Positions 15,643 to 23,006 of a stretch of DNA of 23,485 nt are shown one piece after another (position 1 is the first letter of the stretch; the number at the start of each line of letters is the position of its first letter). Made by a program: the position numbers and the translations under genes. The DNA lies in the NCBI GenBank assembly GCA_023230285.1, contig JALNXP010000010.1, positions 1 to 23,485 of the forward strand, given 5' to 3'. The DNA comes from Bacteroidales bacterium. Lineage in GTDB: Bacteria > Bacteroidota > Bacteroidia > Bacteroidales > BM520. Under the pieces are notes generated by a model, which was not told the DNA's origin, made no database searches, and saw only the letters and a program-made list of their open reading frames with translations.

Positions 15643-17682
15643 TTATTCGGAATATTTTATTCTTAAATGAAAAGTGCTTTTAAGATTTGCAATAAATACT
15701 TTTTTTATTTCTTCAATTTCTTTTAGTGTAATGTCGGCATTATTAAATTGAGTTTCTGCTATCTGCTTGTCTATTATATTGTTAACAAGAAAAAGTATAT
15801 GTTGTTCGTCCGGATTATTTAAACTTTTAGAAGCTGCTTCTATAGAATCCGCCATCATTACTATAGCAGTTTCCTTACTAAAAGGTTTTGGTCCTTTGTA
15901 TCTGAAATCTTCTTCGTGTAATTTATCTTTTCCATATTGTTCTACGGCTTTTCTATAGAAAAATGAAGTCAGTCTTGTGCCATGATGAGTACGAATAAAA
16001 TTTTTAACAAGTTCCGGCAGATGATATTTTGTGGCAAGCTCTAAGCCGTCTGTTACGTGCGATATTAATATCTGAGCGCTTTGCTCCGGAAGCAAATTCT
16101 CGTGCGGATTAATGTTATTGGTCTGATTTTCAGTGAAATAATATGGTGCCTTGATTTTACCTATATCATGATACAAAGCACCAACCCGCGCCAATAAAAC
16201 ATTAGCTCCTATTTTGTTTGCCGCATTTTCAGCCATATTGGCAACCTGTATACTATGCTGAAAAGTACCGGGTGCCTCATTGGATAATCTTCTTAAAAGT
16301 TTGCTATTTGTATTAGACAGCTCTATCAAACTTATATCGGTTGTATAGCCAAAAATCTTTTCAATGAAAAATATTATAGGAAACGAAATTAAAAGTAATG
16401 CGGCATTCATCAGATAATAGTTGAAACGATTTGGCTGTATTGTTGTGAAATCACCTGTTTTACCGACTTCTATAGTCATGTAAACTATTGAGTATGAAAT
16501 AAATACCACAAAACTTATCAAAAAATACTGTGAGCGTTTTTCTAACCTCGACATACATGCAATAACTATGATACCTGTAATCATATTCATTAAACAATAA
16601 CTTAAACTTTCAGGTATCGACATAGCCGACAGCATAACAGTTATCATCAATCCACATAAAGCAATACGATAATCAAAAAAAGCTCGTAGTATTATAGGCA
16701 CTAAACAAATAGGGATTGCATAAACAGCCATCGGAAATTTAGCTTGTACCAAAATAACACAAACCACTATAATTATTATAGATGAGAATAGCAAAAAAAA
16801 CGATTTATTGAAAAGAACTATATTAGGTCGGTAAATGTATAAAAATGTCATAAAACAAACCATTAATATCCAATAAATCATGTAGTCAGCAATATTGCTC
16901 TTGGCAGATAGTTCGTGATGCTCTTTGTATAATTGTTGCAGCGATTGTATTGTCTGGTAAGTGTTCTTGTCAATAATACTTCCTTCCGAAATAATAAGCT
17001 CGCCTTTCTGAACCAGCCCGTAAGTATCTGAAATTAAATTTAGTTTTTGATTTATCTCATATTCTGTTTTTGATTTATCCAAACTGACATTTTCAACAAA
17101 TTTTTCATTTGCGAGTTTATTCAGTTTTGCAATAATTTCAGGAGTATAATTTATAAGTTGTTCTCTAAAAGTTTCTCCTGCTTTAGTAATGTCGTATAAT
17201 TTTTTAGCAAATACGTATTGCGCTTTATTTCCTTTTGAAACACTTATTACAAGGTTGCTGTCCTGCTCGGCAATATATTTATCGTATCCTATTATGCCGG
17301 TCATCAATATATCTGTAAAGCTGTTAACCAACCTGTTAACTTCTACTTCAGACAAAACACTGTCACTATTTAAAAGCTGTATGCCTGCAGTAAAATCTTC
17401 AATTGATTTATTTGTCGTTTCTAAATTAAATTTATAATATGGACGTATGTTTTTGATGACACTTTGTCTTTCTTCGGAAATTTGTATAGGCGATTTTCGT
17501 ATCGAAAAATCAAAAGGTGCTTCTAAATCCGAATAGTTCCAAACTTTTCCTACCTCATATTCATAATTTATATTATCAACTTCCGGCATAAAATACATTA
17601 TTGCTCCAATTACAATAGTAACAAAAATGTATTTTATAATGATATTATAATTACTTATAAAAAAATTTTTAATTTTACTCAT
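15643..17682 (-). CDS. 7TM-HD domain phosphodiesterase, PgpH-like (cyclic di-AMP hydrolase family)
   Basis: A large membrane HD-domain protein. After one N-terminal membrane helix (about residues 12-31) comes an extracytoplasmic 7TMR-HDED domain (to about 260), then a seven-helix membrane region (about 265-450), then a cytoplasmic HD domain. In 679-residue numbering the HD pair is H505-D506 in LYHDIGK; the preceding FQHSIQVANMAE and the later HHGT and MMADSIEAA blocks complete the metal site. Characterised PgpH proteins hydrolyse c-di-AMP to pApA. No domain part is missing. I choose ATG 17682, which overlaps the wbqC stop in ATGAGTAA; upstream ATG 17694 and TTG 17709 are possible but give longer overlaps. 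The downstream neighbour is a wall-peptide hydrolase. Confidence 0.92.
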   Translation of the reverse strand: MSKIKNFFISNYNIIIKYIFVTIVIGAIMYFMPEVDNINYEYEVGKVWNYSDLEAPFDFSIRKSPIQISEERQSVIKNIRPYYKFNLETTNKSIEDFTAGIQLLNSDSVLSEVEVNRLVNSFTDILMTGIIGYDKYIAEQDSNLVISVSKGNKAQYVFAKKLYDITKAGETFREQLINYTPEIIAKLNKLANEKFVENVSLDKSKTEYEINQKLNLISDTYGLVQKGELIISEGSIIDKNTYQTIQSLQQLYKEHHELSAKSNIADYMIYWILMVCFMTFLYIYRPNIVLFNKSFFLLFSSIIIIVVCVILVQAKFPMAVYAIPICLVPIILRAFFDYRIALCGLMITVMLSAMSIPESLSYCLMNMITGIIVIACMSRLEKRSQYFLISFVVFISYSIVYMTIEVGKTGDFTTIQPNRFNYYLMNAALLLISFPIIFFIEKIFGYTTDISLIELSNTNSKLLRRLSNEAPGTFQHSIQVANMAENAANKIGANVLLARVGALYHDIGKIKAPYYFTENQTNNINPHENLLPEQSAQILISHVTDGLELATKYHLPELVKNFIRTHHGTRLTSFFYRKAVEQYGKDKLHEEDFRYKGPKPFSKETAIVMMADSIEAASKSLNNPDEQHILFLVNNIIDKQIAETQFNNADITLKEIEEIKKVFIANLKSTFHLRIKYSE

Positions 17683-18247
17683 AACAGTAATCATTAAATA
17701 ATTTATCAAGGATACTTAAATCAGGCACAAAATCAAATCTGTCTTCAAATACCTGATGATAATGCTGCATTTCATCAATATTAGAAAAGTGTTTGCAATT
17801 ACGCTTATCGTGTTCATTTGTTTGCACATAACAATCAGACATTCGATAATCAGGGTTGATATTCAGTATTTTGGAGACACAATCCAAGGAATCAAGACAT
17901 ACATCTATAAGAAAATTATACTTTTTCTCCCAAATGAATTTTATATTATCAATAATATAATCATAAAACGGAGCTGCTCTATAAGCGCTCATAACTGCTC
18001 TTAAATGAATAATTTGCCAACGCTGATTATTTTCAATTTCAATATCCCTGAATGCTGTATGGTTGCCGTTAATTTTTTTAACCGGAACAGATAAATTCAA
18101 CACACCATTAGCACTTAATATAGAGCAACGATTTCTACAAGTCTGCTTAATATAATTTTCATAAATATCAAAAACCACATCATCACTTGCAGTTAATACT
18201 CTCCACCAACTTATTGGTCCAAAATATGTAAGTGGAATTATTGTCAA
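17675..18247 (-). CDS. WbqC-like family protein
   Basis: A 190-residue protein of the WbqC-like family, seen from IIPLTYFGPISWWRVL at the N-terminus, the LSVPVKK block at about 52-58, and the WQIIHLRAVMSAYRAAPFYDYI block at about 77-98. Members are common next to envelope and polysaccharide genes; no reaction is firmly established. There is no signal peptide or membrane helix. The start must be the TTG at 18247: no ATG occurs upstream before an in-frame TAA, and the family motif begins a few residues later. It begins 7 nt after the thioredoxin stop and overlaps the PgpH-like start by 8 nt, so it is co-translated with both. Confidence 0.88.
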   Translation of the reverse strand: MTIIPLTYFGPISWWRVLTASDDVVFDIYENYIKQTCRNRCSILSANGVLNLSVPVKKINGNHTAFRDIEIENNQRWQIIHLRAVMSAYRAAPFYDYIIDNIKFIWEKKYNFLIDVCLDSLDCVSKILNINPDYRMSDCYVQTNEHDKRNCKHFSNIDEMQHYHQVFEDRFDFVPDLSILDKLFNDYCYE

Positions 18248-18254
18248 TTTTATA

Positions 18255-18734
18255 TTATTTATTTTGTTTTACCAATAAAACCTCATTGATAATTTTTACT
18301 AAAGTTTCTTTAGGGAGATTTCCTTTTGCCATTTGTGGTTTCCCTTCTTTAGGAATAAATAGCAAAGTAGGAATACTACTGACTCCAAACAGAGCAGACA
18401 ATTCTCTTTCTTGTTCTTGATTGATTTTGTAGATTATAATCTCGCCTTTATATTCCGAAGCTAGCTCTTCTAACTTAGGTGCCAATTGTTTACAAGGTCC
18501 GCACCATGTAGTATAAAAATCTATAATGCATGGTTTTTTACCTTTATAAATCCATTCATCACGATTTTTTTCATAATCCCAAATTTGCTTTATAAAATCG
18601 GCTTTTGTAAGATGTTTTATTTCGACCTTATCATTTTTAGAAGTTTCGTCTTGAACTTTTTGTGCCGTTCCTAAAAAAGGGATAGTCATCAAAAAACAGA
18701 TTATTATCAACAACGATACAGATGGTGTTTTCAT
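18255..18734 (-). CDS. Periplasmic thioredoxin-fold protein (CGPC)
   Basis: An exported thioredoxin-like protein of 159 residues. A signal peptide occupies residues 1-25 (MKTPSVSLLIIICFLMTIPF, ending GTAQ). The thioredoxin fold covers about 65-155, with the active site TWCGPCK and the cis-Pro loop SSIPTLLF. CGPC is the classical thioredoxin site, usually reducing or disulfide-exchanging. I place the start at ATG 18734 because it opens directly into the signal peptide; the in-frame TTG at 18770 lies inside the hairpin at 18769-18809. It is the first gene of the unit followed by wbqC, the PgpH-like gene and the C40 peptidase. Its substrates are unknown; its periplasmic location is inferred from the signal peptide. 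Confidence 0.93.
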   Translation of the reverse strand: MKTPSVSLLIIICFLMTIPFLGTAQKVQDETSKNDKVEIKHLTKADFIKQIWDYEKNRDEWIYKGKKPCIIDFYTTWCGPCKQLAPKLEELASEYKGEIIIYKINQEQERELSALFGVSSIPTLLFIPKEGKPQMAKGNLPKETLVKIINEVLLVKQNK

Positions 18735-18768
18735 TTTGTTTATACCTATATTAATATTGTAAACATTC

Positions 18769-18809
18769 AAAATGGGTGATAAATATTATAATTCATTATC
18801 ACCCATTTT
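18769..18809 (-). terminator. Hairpin terminator after the C10 protease gene
   Basis: AAAATGGGTGATAA and TTATCACCCATTTT form a perfect 14-bp stem around a 13-nt loop. On the minus strand the stem ends in TTTT, then GAATG, so the U-run is short. It lies 11 nt after the stop the protease would have without its frameshift (18820) and 76 nt after the actual one (18885). That position supports the longer frame as the ancestral gene end. Confidence 0.75.
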
Positions 18810-18819
18810 TATTTATAAT

Positions 18820-18996
18820 TTATTCTATAACTACTTTTTTGGTAATAGTACCTTTATCATATTTAAAATTAACGAAATAAACTCCTACCGGTAAGTTGGA
18901 AACGTCAATTTGAACTGATTGATTTTCATTGCCGCTGAACGAATTACGGTAAACAACGCTACCTGCAACATTAACAACCTGACAGTTAACATTTTT
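18820..18996 (-). pseudogene. Out-of-frame remainder of the C10 protease T9SS sorting domain
   Basis: Past the A5 run at 18996-18992 (minus strand), a second frame continues the sorting domain that the main frame loses. It reads NVNCQVVNVAGSVVYRNSF, then VSNLPVGVYFVNF, then a KKVVIE end before TAA at 18820-18822. This is a textbook type IX secretion C-terminal domain ending. One additional A in the run (six instead of five) would join it to the upstream frame. The current main frame instead runs on with an unrelated 35-residue tail and stops at 18885. Confidence 0.88.
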
Positions 18997-20939
18997 GTTG
19001 CCTTAGCATTGAAACTTATGTTTAACATGTCTTGAGCCGGATTAGGATATATTTCGAGGTTTGAAATTTCATAATTTTCGACACCGATATTATTATCTGT
19101 GAATGTCAATGAAAAGCCTTTACCTTCAGTATTCATGGCATCGGTTTTAAAAGTGATAAGACAACCTTTTTCAGAAATATTGATGTCTTCGGTCGGTATT
19201 TCATTGCCGTAGAATGTATACAACTCTTCGGTTCCAATGTCATAAACTGTCACGAAGTCGTTTTCATCATAAGTATCGACATAATTAAAATGAACTACGC
19301 CGCCTGTAGAGAAAGGCCATTTGGTTTGCCAACGGCACATTGTACTTGGAGTATAATATTTATCTTCCGGATTACTGGAAATTTCGGCGTATGGTTCGGT
19401 AATATTATTCATTGAAGTACAATATTTATGTCTTTTTGCAAGATAAGTAAAAATAAATCCGGGAGCTGTGCCTGTAGAAGCAAATTCGATAAACAGTTTA
19501 TTGCCTGAAGATTGGAAAGTTTCCGGCAATTCTGTTCCGCTATATGTACCTACGAGTGTTGCTGATTGGTCTTCGCCGTCATAAATTTTAATGTAGTCAT
19601 TATTGCCAAGTTCAAATTTTTCCCATGTCAAAGTTATATACTCTATAGAATCGTATTCGCTTTGTGGAGCTATGAGCCATGTAGCCGAGGCACCGGCAAG
19701 GTAATCGTTTACAGGACCGCTACCATCTGATACGCGTGCATATTTTTCTGTAAGAACTCTGTGACCGCTTGCGTAAATAGGATATTGGTCTGTCGGAGGA
19801 TAGAAATTTTTGACCATGGCTTGACTGGAACTGTATCCGCTGGGATTTGCTGCCGTGTACCAATCGTTATAAGAGCCGCCCCAATTAAAGTTGTGATGGA
19901 AAGTGTTTACGCCGGATATTGAACGATAGCCATCGCAATTCCATGCGTGGCAGCCGTCTGTGTCACAACCGCTGTGATAAACAACATATTTACTTGTAAT
20001 CTGCTGTATGAGAGTATTTTCCCATGTTGTGGCATTAGTTTTCTGCATATAAGAAGCATTAGGATATCTAAAATAATTTAGAAGTGAACCCGGTACAGAA
20101 GGCGAATAAGCACCGGAGCCGTCAGGTGAATATTGCATTTGTACAGAAACTCCTGCATGATACTGGATTAAAGCCACCGATTTTACGATAGTCTCTTCAT
20201 TGGCTGCCGAAACACTGTTTGACATGCTCTCCCATTGATATGTGGTCTCTCCGAAATTAGCTGTCTGCACACCATAAGGCGAACAATAGTACGAACACTG
20301 CCCCTGCCCTTGTATAGGCCATGACCAATAGTGCATAATGGTAGACATCGCCGTTGCAACACAACCGGCATAACATCTTCCACCGGGACCACCACTGGCT
20401 AACGGAGCATAATAATTATACGGATAATCCTGATTCCATGTAGTCGTCAACAAAGGTCCTATCTCAACATCGTCCTTGGTGTTAAGTAATGTTTCAGAAT
20501 TGTCGGTGGAAAATAAATTCCATTGAGCTAAAACTTCCGGTGACGGCTCTGCCTTTTCAACAGCAATATTTTCAACCACAGCCATAATTTCAGTAACGAA
20601 ATATTTATATTCCGGACCACGTGCATCAATGTCAAATCTTGCACCAACTGTAGTGTTTATACCTAATACAGGAACCATTGCTTGCTCTGTCGATACTAAT
20701 ACAAAACCACCGTCAACTATGTTAATGACGTACATCACTTCAGTGCCATTGTACTTTTCTACGCTAACATCACTAATAACTACATCGTTAAAATCTATTG
20801 GATTTTCAAAAGTGTTGACTTGCTGAAAATAGTAGTTCTTCGCAACTTTTTCGGCTGTAGCCTGATCAATGTTTTTCGAATATGCAGACATAATTGTCGT
20901 CATAATCATTAAAACGGAAAGGAAAATTCTAAATTTCAT
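18885..20939 (-). CDS. Secreted C10 (streptopain-like) cysteine protease with CUB domains and frameshifted T9SS tail
   Basis: A secreted papain-like protease of 684 residues as read. A signal peptide covers residues 1-21. An inhibitory Spi-type propeptide covers about 22-140. The C10 peptidase domain covers about 155-385, with catalytic C193 in AGCVATAM and H331 in GCHAWNCDGY, followed by HHNFNWGGSYNDWY. Two CUB-like beta-sandwich domains follow at about 400-505 and 508-617; the first contains YIKIYDGEDQS. The type IX sorting domain begins at about 623 (EIYPNPAQDMLNI). After about residue 649 the frame shifts at an A5 run and the last 35 residues are nonsense, so the mature secretion signal is lost unless the base is a sequencing error. 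Relatives include periodontain and interpain. It has its own promoter. Confidence 0.93.
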   Translation of the reverse strand: MKFRIFLSVLMIMTTIMSAYSKNIDQATAEKVAKNYYFQQVNTFENPIDFNDVVISDVSVEKYNGTEVMYVINIVDGGFVLVSTEQAMVPVLGINTTVGARFDIDARGPEYKYFVTEIMAVVENIAVEKAEPSPEVLAQWNLFSTDNSETLLNTKDDVEIGPLLTTTWNQDYPYNYYAPLASGGPGGRCYAGCVATAMSTIMHYWSWPIQGQGQCSYYCSPYGVQTANFGETTYQWESMSNSVSAANEETIVKSVALIQYHAGVSVQMQYSPDGSGAYSPSVPGSLLNYFRYPNASYMQKTNATTWENTLIQQITSKYVVYHSGCDTDGCHAWNCDGYRSISGVNTFHHNFNWGGSYNDWYTAANPSGYSSSQAMVKNFYPPTDQYPIYASGHRVLTEKYARVSDGSGPVNDYLAGASATWLIAPQSEYDSIEYITLTWEKFELGNNDYIKIYDGEDQSATLVGTYSGTELPETFQSSGNKLFIEFASTGTAPGFIFTYLAKRHKYCTSMNNITEPYAEISSNPEDKYYTPSTMCRWQTKWPFSTGGVVHFNYVDTYDENDFVTVYDIGTEELYTFYGNEIPTEDINISEKGCLITFKTDAMNTEGKGFSLTFTDNNIGVENYEISNLEIYPNPAQDMLNISFNAKATKMLTVRLLMLQVALFTVIRSAAMKINQFKLTFPTYR

Positions 20940-20982
20940 AAATAAATTAATTTGATATGATTAAACATTATATTTTCAATCT

Positions 20983-21016
20983 GCAAATATACACGAATAT
21001 TTTTAATATCTTTCAA
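20983..21016 (-). promoter_or_regulatory. Promoter of the C10 protease gene
   Basis: On the minus strand TATATTTGC (20991-20983) matches TAnnTTTGC perfectly. A TTGAAA at 21016-21011 supplies the -33 box with 19-22 nt spacing. The leader to the ATG at 20939 is about 40 nt and AT-rich. The 44-bp dispersed repeat ends about 30 bp upstream. Confidence 0.65.
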
Positions 21017-21048
21017 TGCTTAATGAAATTTGTAAATAAAAAAATTTT

Positions 21049-21092
21049 CGTAGATTCATTAGCATTGCGAAAATACAATAAAGAGTTGAGAA
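21049..21092. repeat. Dispersed 44-bp repeat, copy 2
   Basis: This segment matches 4069-4113 in the same orientation, with a single difference (T here for AG there) after CGTAGATTCA. It lies between the stop of the FMN-binding gene and the C10 protease promoter. It is too far from either coding region to be part of a gene. Confidence 0.85.
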
Positions 21093-21124
21093 ATATAGAT
21101 TTAAAGGTGTAATTTTTGATTTTT

Positions 21125-21628
21125 TTATTTTGATTTCGATTTACGAATACGGAAAACAATAAACGTGATTATAATGCAGATAGCGACAATTGCTATGATA
21201 TAAATAAATACAGATGAGGTGTCTTTGCCGTTGTCATCATTACTGTGGCTTTCCAAAGATTGTGCATACACCAAGCCGCGTTTAACGGATTCAATGACAG
21301 CTTGTGAAGAATATGTTGCTCCGGATACAACATCAACATCTGAATGAAGAGCTTTTTTTACACTCATTCCGTTCCATGACGGCAACAAATTTTCTTCAAC
21401 CCTTTTAAAAAACCTTGGCGTTTCATTGTTAGGAAGAGCTTCAATATTTGTGATAATATTATCAACTATAGTGATTCTCAAAGGAATATTTCCATTATAT
21501 CCGTAGACATCTTTTGCAAGAGTGTCAGTGTAAATAAAAAGTGTGTCGTCAGAATATATTTCCTGAGCATTGATACTTGCCAATGACATCATTAATAAAA
21601 TTCCTGTAATTAAGAATAGTCTTTTCAT
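21125..21628 (-). CDS. Membrane-anchored FMN-binding domain protein
   Basis: A 167-residue protein with an N-terminal signal peptide (MKRLFLITGILLMMSLASINAQ), an FMN-binding domain at about 30-122 of the type found in NqrC and RnfG, and a C-terminal membrane helix at about 139-160 followed by a basic RIRKSKSK tail. The SGATYSS motif at residues 102-108 holds the threonine (T105) to which FMN is covalently attached in relatives. The flavin domain would face the periplasm. An upstream ATG at 21697 overlaps the DUF3089 stop by four bases and would add 23 residues; I prefer 21628 because the signal peptide begins there. No Rnf or Nqr genes are near, so it is probably a stand-alone electron carrier. 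Confidence 0.85.
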   Translation of the reverse strand: MKRLFLITGILLMMSLASINAQEIYSDDTLFIYTDTLAKDVYGYNGNIPLRITIVDNIITNIEALPNNETPRFFKRVEENLLPSWNGMSVKKALHSDVDVVSGATYSSQAVIESVKRGLVYAQSLESHSNDDNGKDTSSVFIYIIAIVAICIIITFIVFRIRKSKSK

Positions 21629-21693
21629 GGTAAAATTTAATTGAAATATTGATAATAAAGCGGTAGTTGTGTTAAAATTGATTTCAGGTTTTA

Positions 21694-22704
21694 TCATTCT
21701 GCGGATTCAATATAAGATTCGGCTCTGTCTTTCATGTTGACTTTTATGTTTTTCGCATAAAGCCATGAATCCATAAAATGCAGGCACCCGAGAGGAAACA
21801 TATCTTTATATTCTTCTATATAAGCCATTTGAGGGTCAATATCTACGCATACAAGATTATGATTTTCGATATAAACACCGGTAAAATCTTTAGCGAGGGT
21901 ATAAGTTTGTGTATTGATGTCATAAATTGCAGCTCCCAAGTGATAATCTTCTGAGGCAAAACTATCATCTGTTTTCCAATTTAGAGGGTTAATGCACAAA
22001 AAAGCTTTTTTGTTTATGTTAGAATAACCATCGTCAGAAGTCACCGAATTAAATGTTATAACACAGCCAAAATCGCGACGACCTTTAGCGGGTATTATTC
22101 TGTTCGGATTATCTGCAACATCATTTGCAGTGATTGGATAGCCTATTAAGTAAGCAGCAATCATCAAATCAAAGGTTTCATCGTTCATTTGTTCCAACAA
22201 ATCGAGCAATATCATTGAACCTTGACTATGACTGAATAAGAAAAAAGGATGCCCTTCATTATAATTTTCCATATAAAAATTAAACGCATTAATGACATCA
22301 TCAACAGGTATCTGAGCCTTTAAATTCAGAATGCTGTCATTTTCTTTAAAAGATTCAAATGTAAGTTGTCTATAATAAGGAGAATAAAAATTATATACGT
22401 CTGAAGCATATATTACTTGCATAGCACGCTGATTGACAGTAGCTTCTTTTATATAATCGCTATCATTAACATCTGCATAAAACAATGTATCACCTCTCTC
22501 ATTTATTTTTGCATTAACTACGGTAGGATAGACATAAAAAATGTCTATTGCGGCACTTTCAACATTATCTATAAACCATGAAGTTGTATCGGTGTAATCG
22601 GGTGCTGTTGGAACGTAGTCTCCTTTGTTGGTATTGCATGACAAAAAAGACAATAAAATAAAAACGGCACTGATACTAAAGCGAATGTAACGTAATTTTA
22701 TCAT
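21694..22704 (-). CDS. DUF3089 alpha/beta-hydrolase-like lipoprotein
   Basis: A 336-residue exported protein with an N-terminal lipoprotein-type signal (hydrophobic residues 10-22, then C23 in FLSC, a permissive lipobox). The rest matches the DUF3089 family of alpha/beta hydrolases: AAIDIFYVYPT at about 51-61, VYNFYSPYYRQ at about 103-113, and a nucleophile elbow FSHSQGS with S160. The conserved serine suggests esterase or lipase activity, but no substrate is known for the family and I do not assign one. It is transcribed before the FMN-binding gene, with a 4-nt overlap to that gene's longer start. A -7-like TATTATTGC lies at 22750-22742 on the minus strand; it is a weak promoter candidate. 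Confidence 0.87.
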   Translation of the reverse strand: MIKLRYIRFSISAVFILLSFLSCNTNKGDYVPTAPDYTDTTSWFIDNVESAAIDIFYVYPTVVNAKINERGDTLFYADVNDSDYIKEATVNQRAMQVIYASDVYNFYSPYYRQLTFESFKENDSILNLKAQIPVDDVINAFNFYMENYNEGHPFFLFSHSQGSMILLDLLEQMNDETFDLMIAAYLIGYPITANDVADNPNRIIPAKGRRDFGCVITFNSVTSDDGYSNINKKAFLCINPLNWKTDDSFASEDYHLGAAIYDINTQTYTLAKDFTGVYIENHNLVCVDIDPQMAYIEEYKDMFPLGCLHFMDSWLYAKNIKVNMKDRAESYIESAE

Positions 22705-22822
22705 AATTCTACTATTTTTGTGAGATATAAAAATCCCGACCGCAATAATACTTAAAGAAAAAAAATAAAATGGAGCCTCAATAAAAATTTTATCAACAAA
22801 TAATTATTAAAAAATAATCATC

Positions 22823-22852
22823 TCAATTATAATCAAAACAGATTATAATTGA
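22823..22852. promoter_or_regulatory. 12-bp perfect dyad between divergent genes
   Basis: TCAATTATAATC and GATTATAATTGA flank a 6-nt AAAACA loop, a perfect 12-bp inverted repeat in the divergent region between the DUF3089 gene and kamA. Neither side has a T-run, so it is more likely an operator or a structured leader element than a terminator. The remainder of the 302-bp gap is AT-rich, with only the repeat at 22878 and the kamA -7 element standing out. Confidence 0.5.
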
Positions 22853-22877
22853 TAGTTGTGGAGGCAAACAAATCATA

Positions 22878-22907
22878 ATTTCAAATAAGAAGTGCGAAAA
22901 ATTGATG
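22878..22907 (+). repeat. Dispersed 30-bp repeat, copy B
   Basis: The plus strand here is identical, base for base, to the reverse complement of 4795-4824. It lies 48 bp upstream of the kamA -7 element, so it could influence that promoter. The match stops sharply at both ends. Confidence 0.9.
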
Positions 22908-22954
22908 GTAAAATTAAAATTTAATCTATCTTACTATAATTTGAAAACTTAATG

Positions 22955-22963
22955 TATCTTTGC
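22955..22963 (+). promoter_or_regulatory. -7 element of the kamA promoter
   Basis: TATCTTTGC matches the Bacteroidota -7 consensus TAnnTTTGC at all fixed positions, 43 nt before the ATG. The -33 region is poor: a TTTG lies 13 nt upstream, closer than usual. The strength of the -7 box and its position still make this the likely promoter. Confidence 0.65.
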
Positions 22964-23006
22964 AGGATTATTTGTGAGATTATTAAAATTAAAATATCAA
23001 GATAAA

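Noticed and set aside
18735..18770. TTG start giving the thioredoxin twelve more residues
   Set aside because: It lies in the terminator hairpin and would place a polar stretch in front of a perfect signal peptide beginning at ATG 18734.
18992..18996. Programmed ribosomal frameshift in the C10 protease
   Set aside because: An A5 run alone, without a slippery heptamer plus downstream structure, is weak support; a mutation or sequencing error is simpler.
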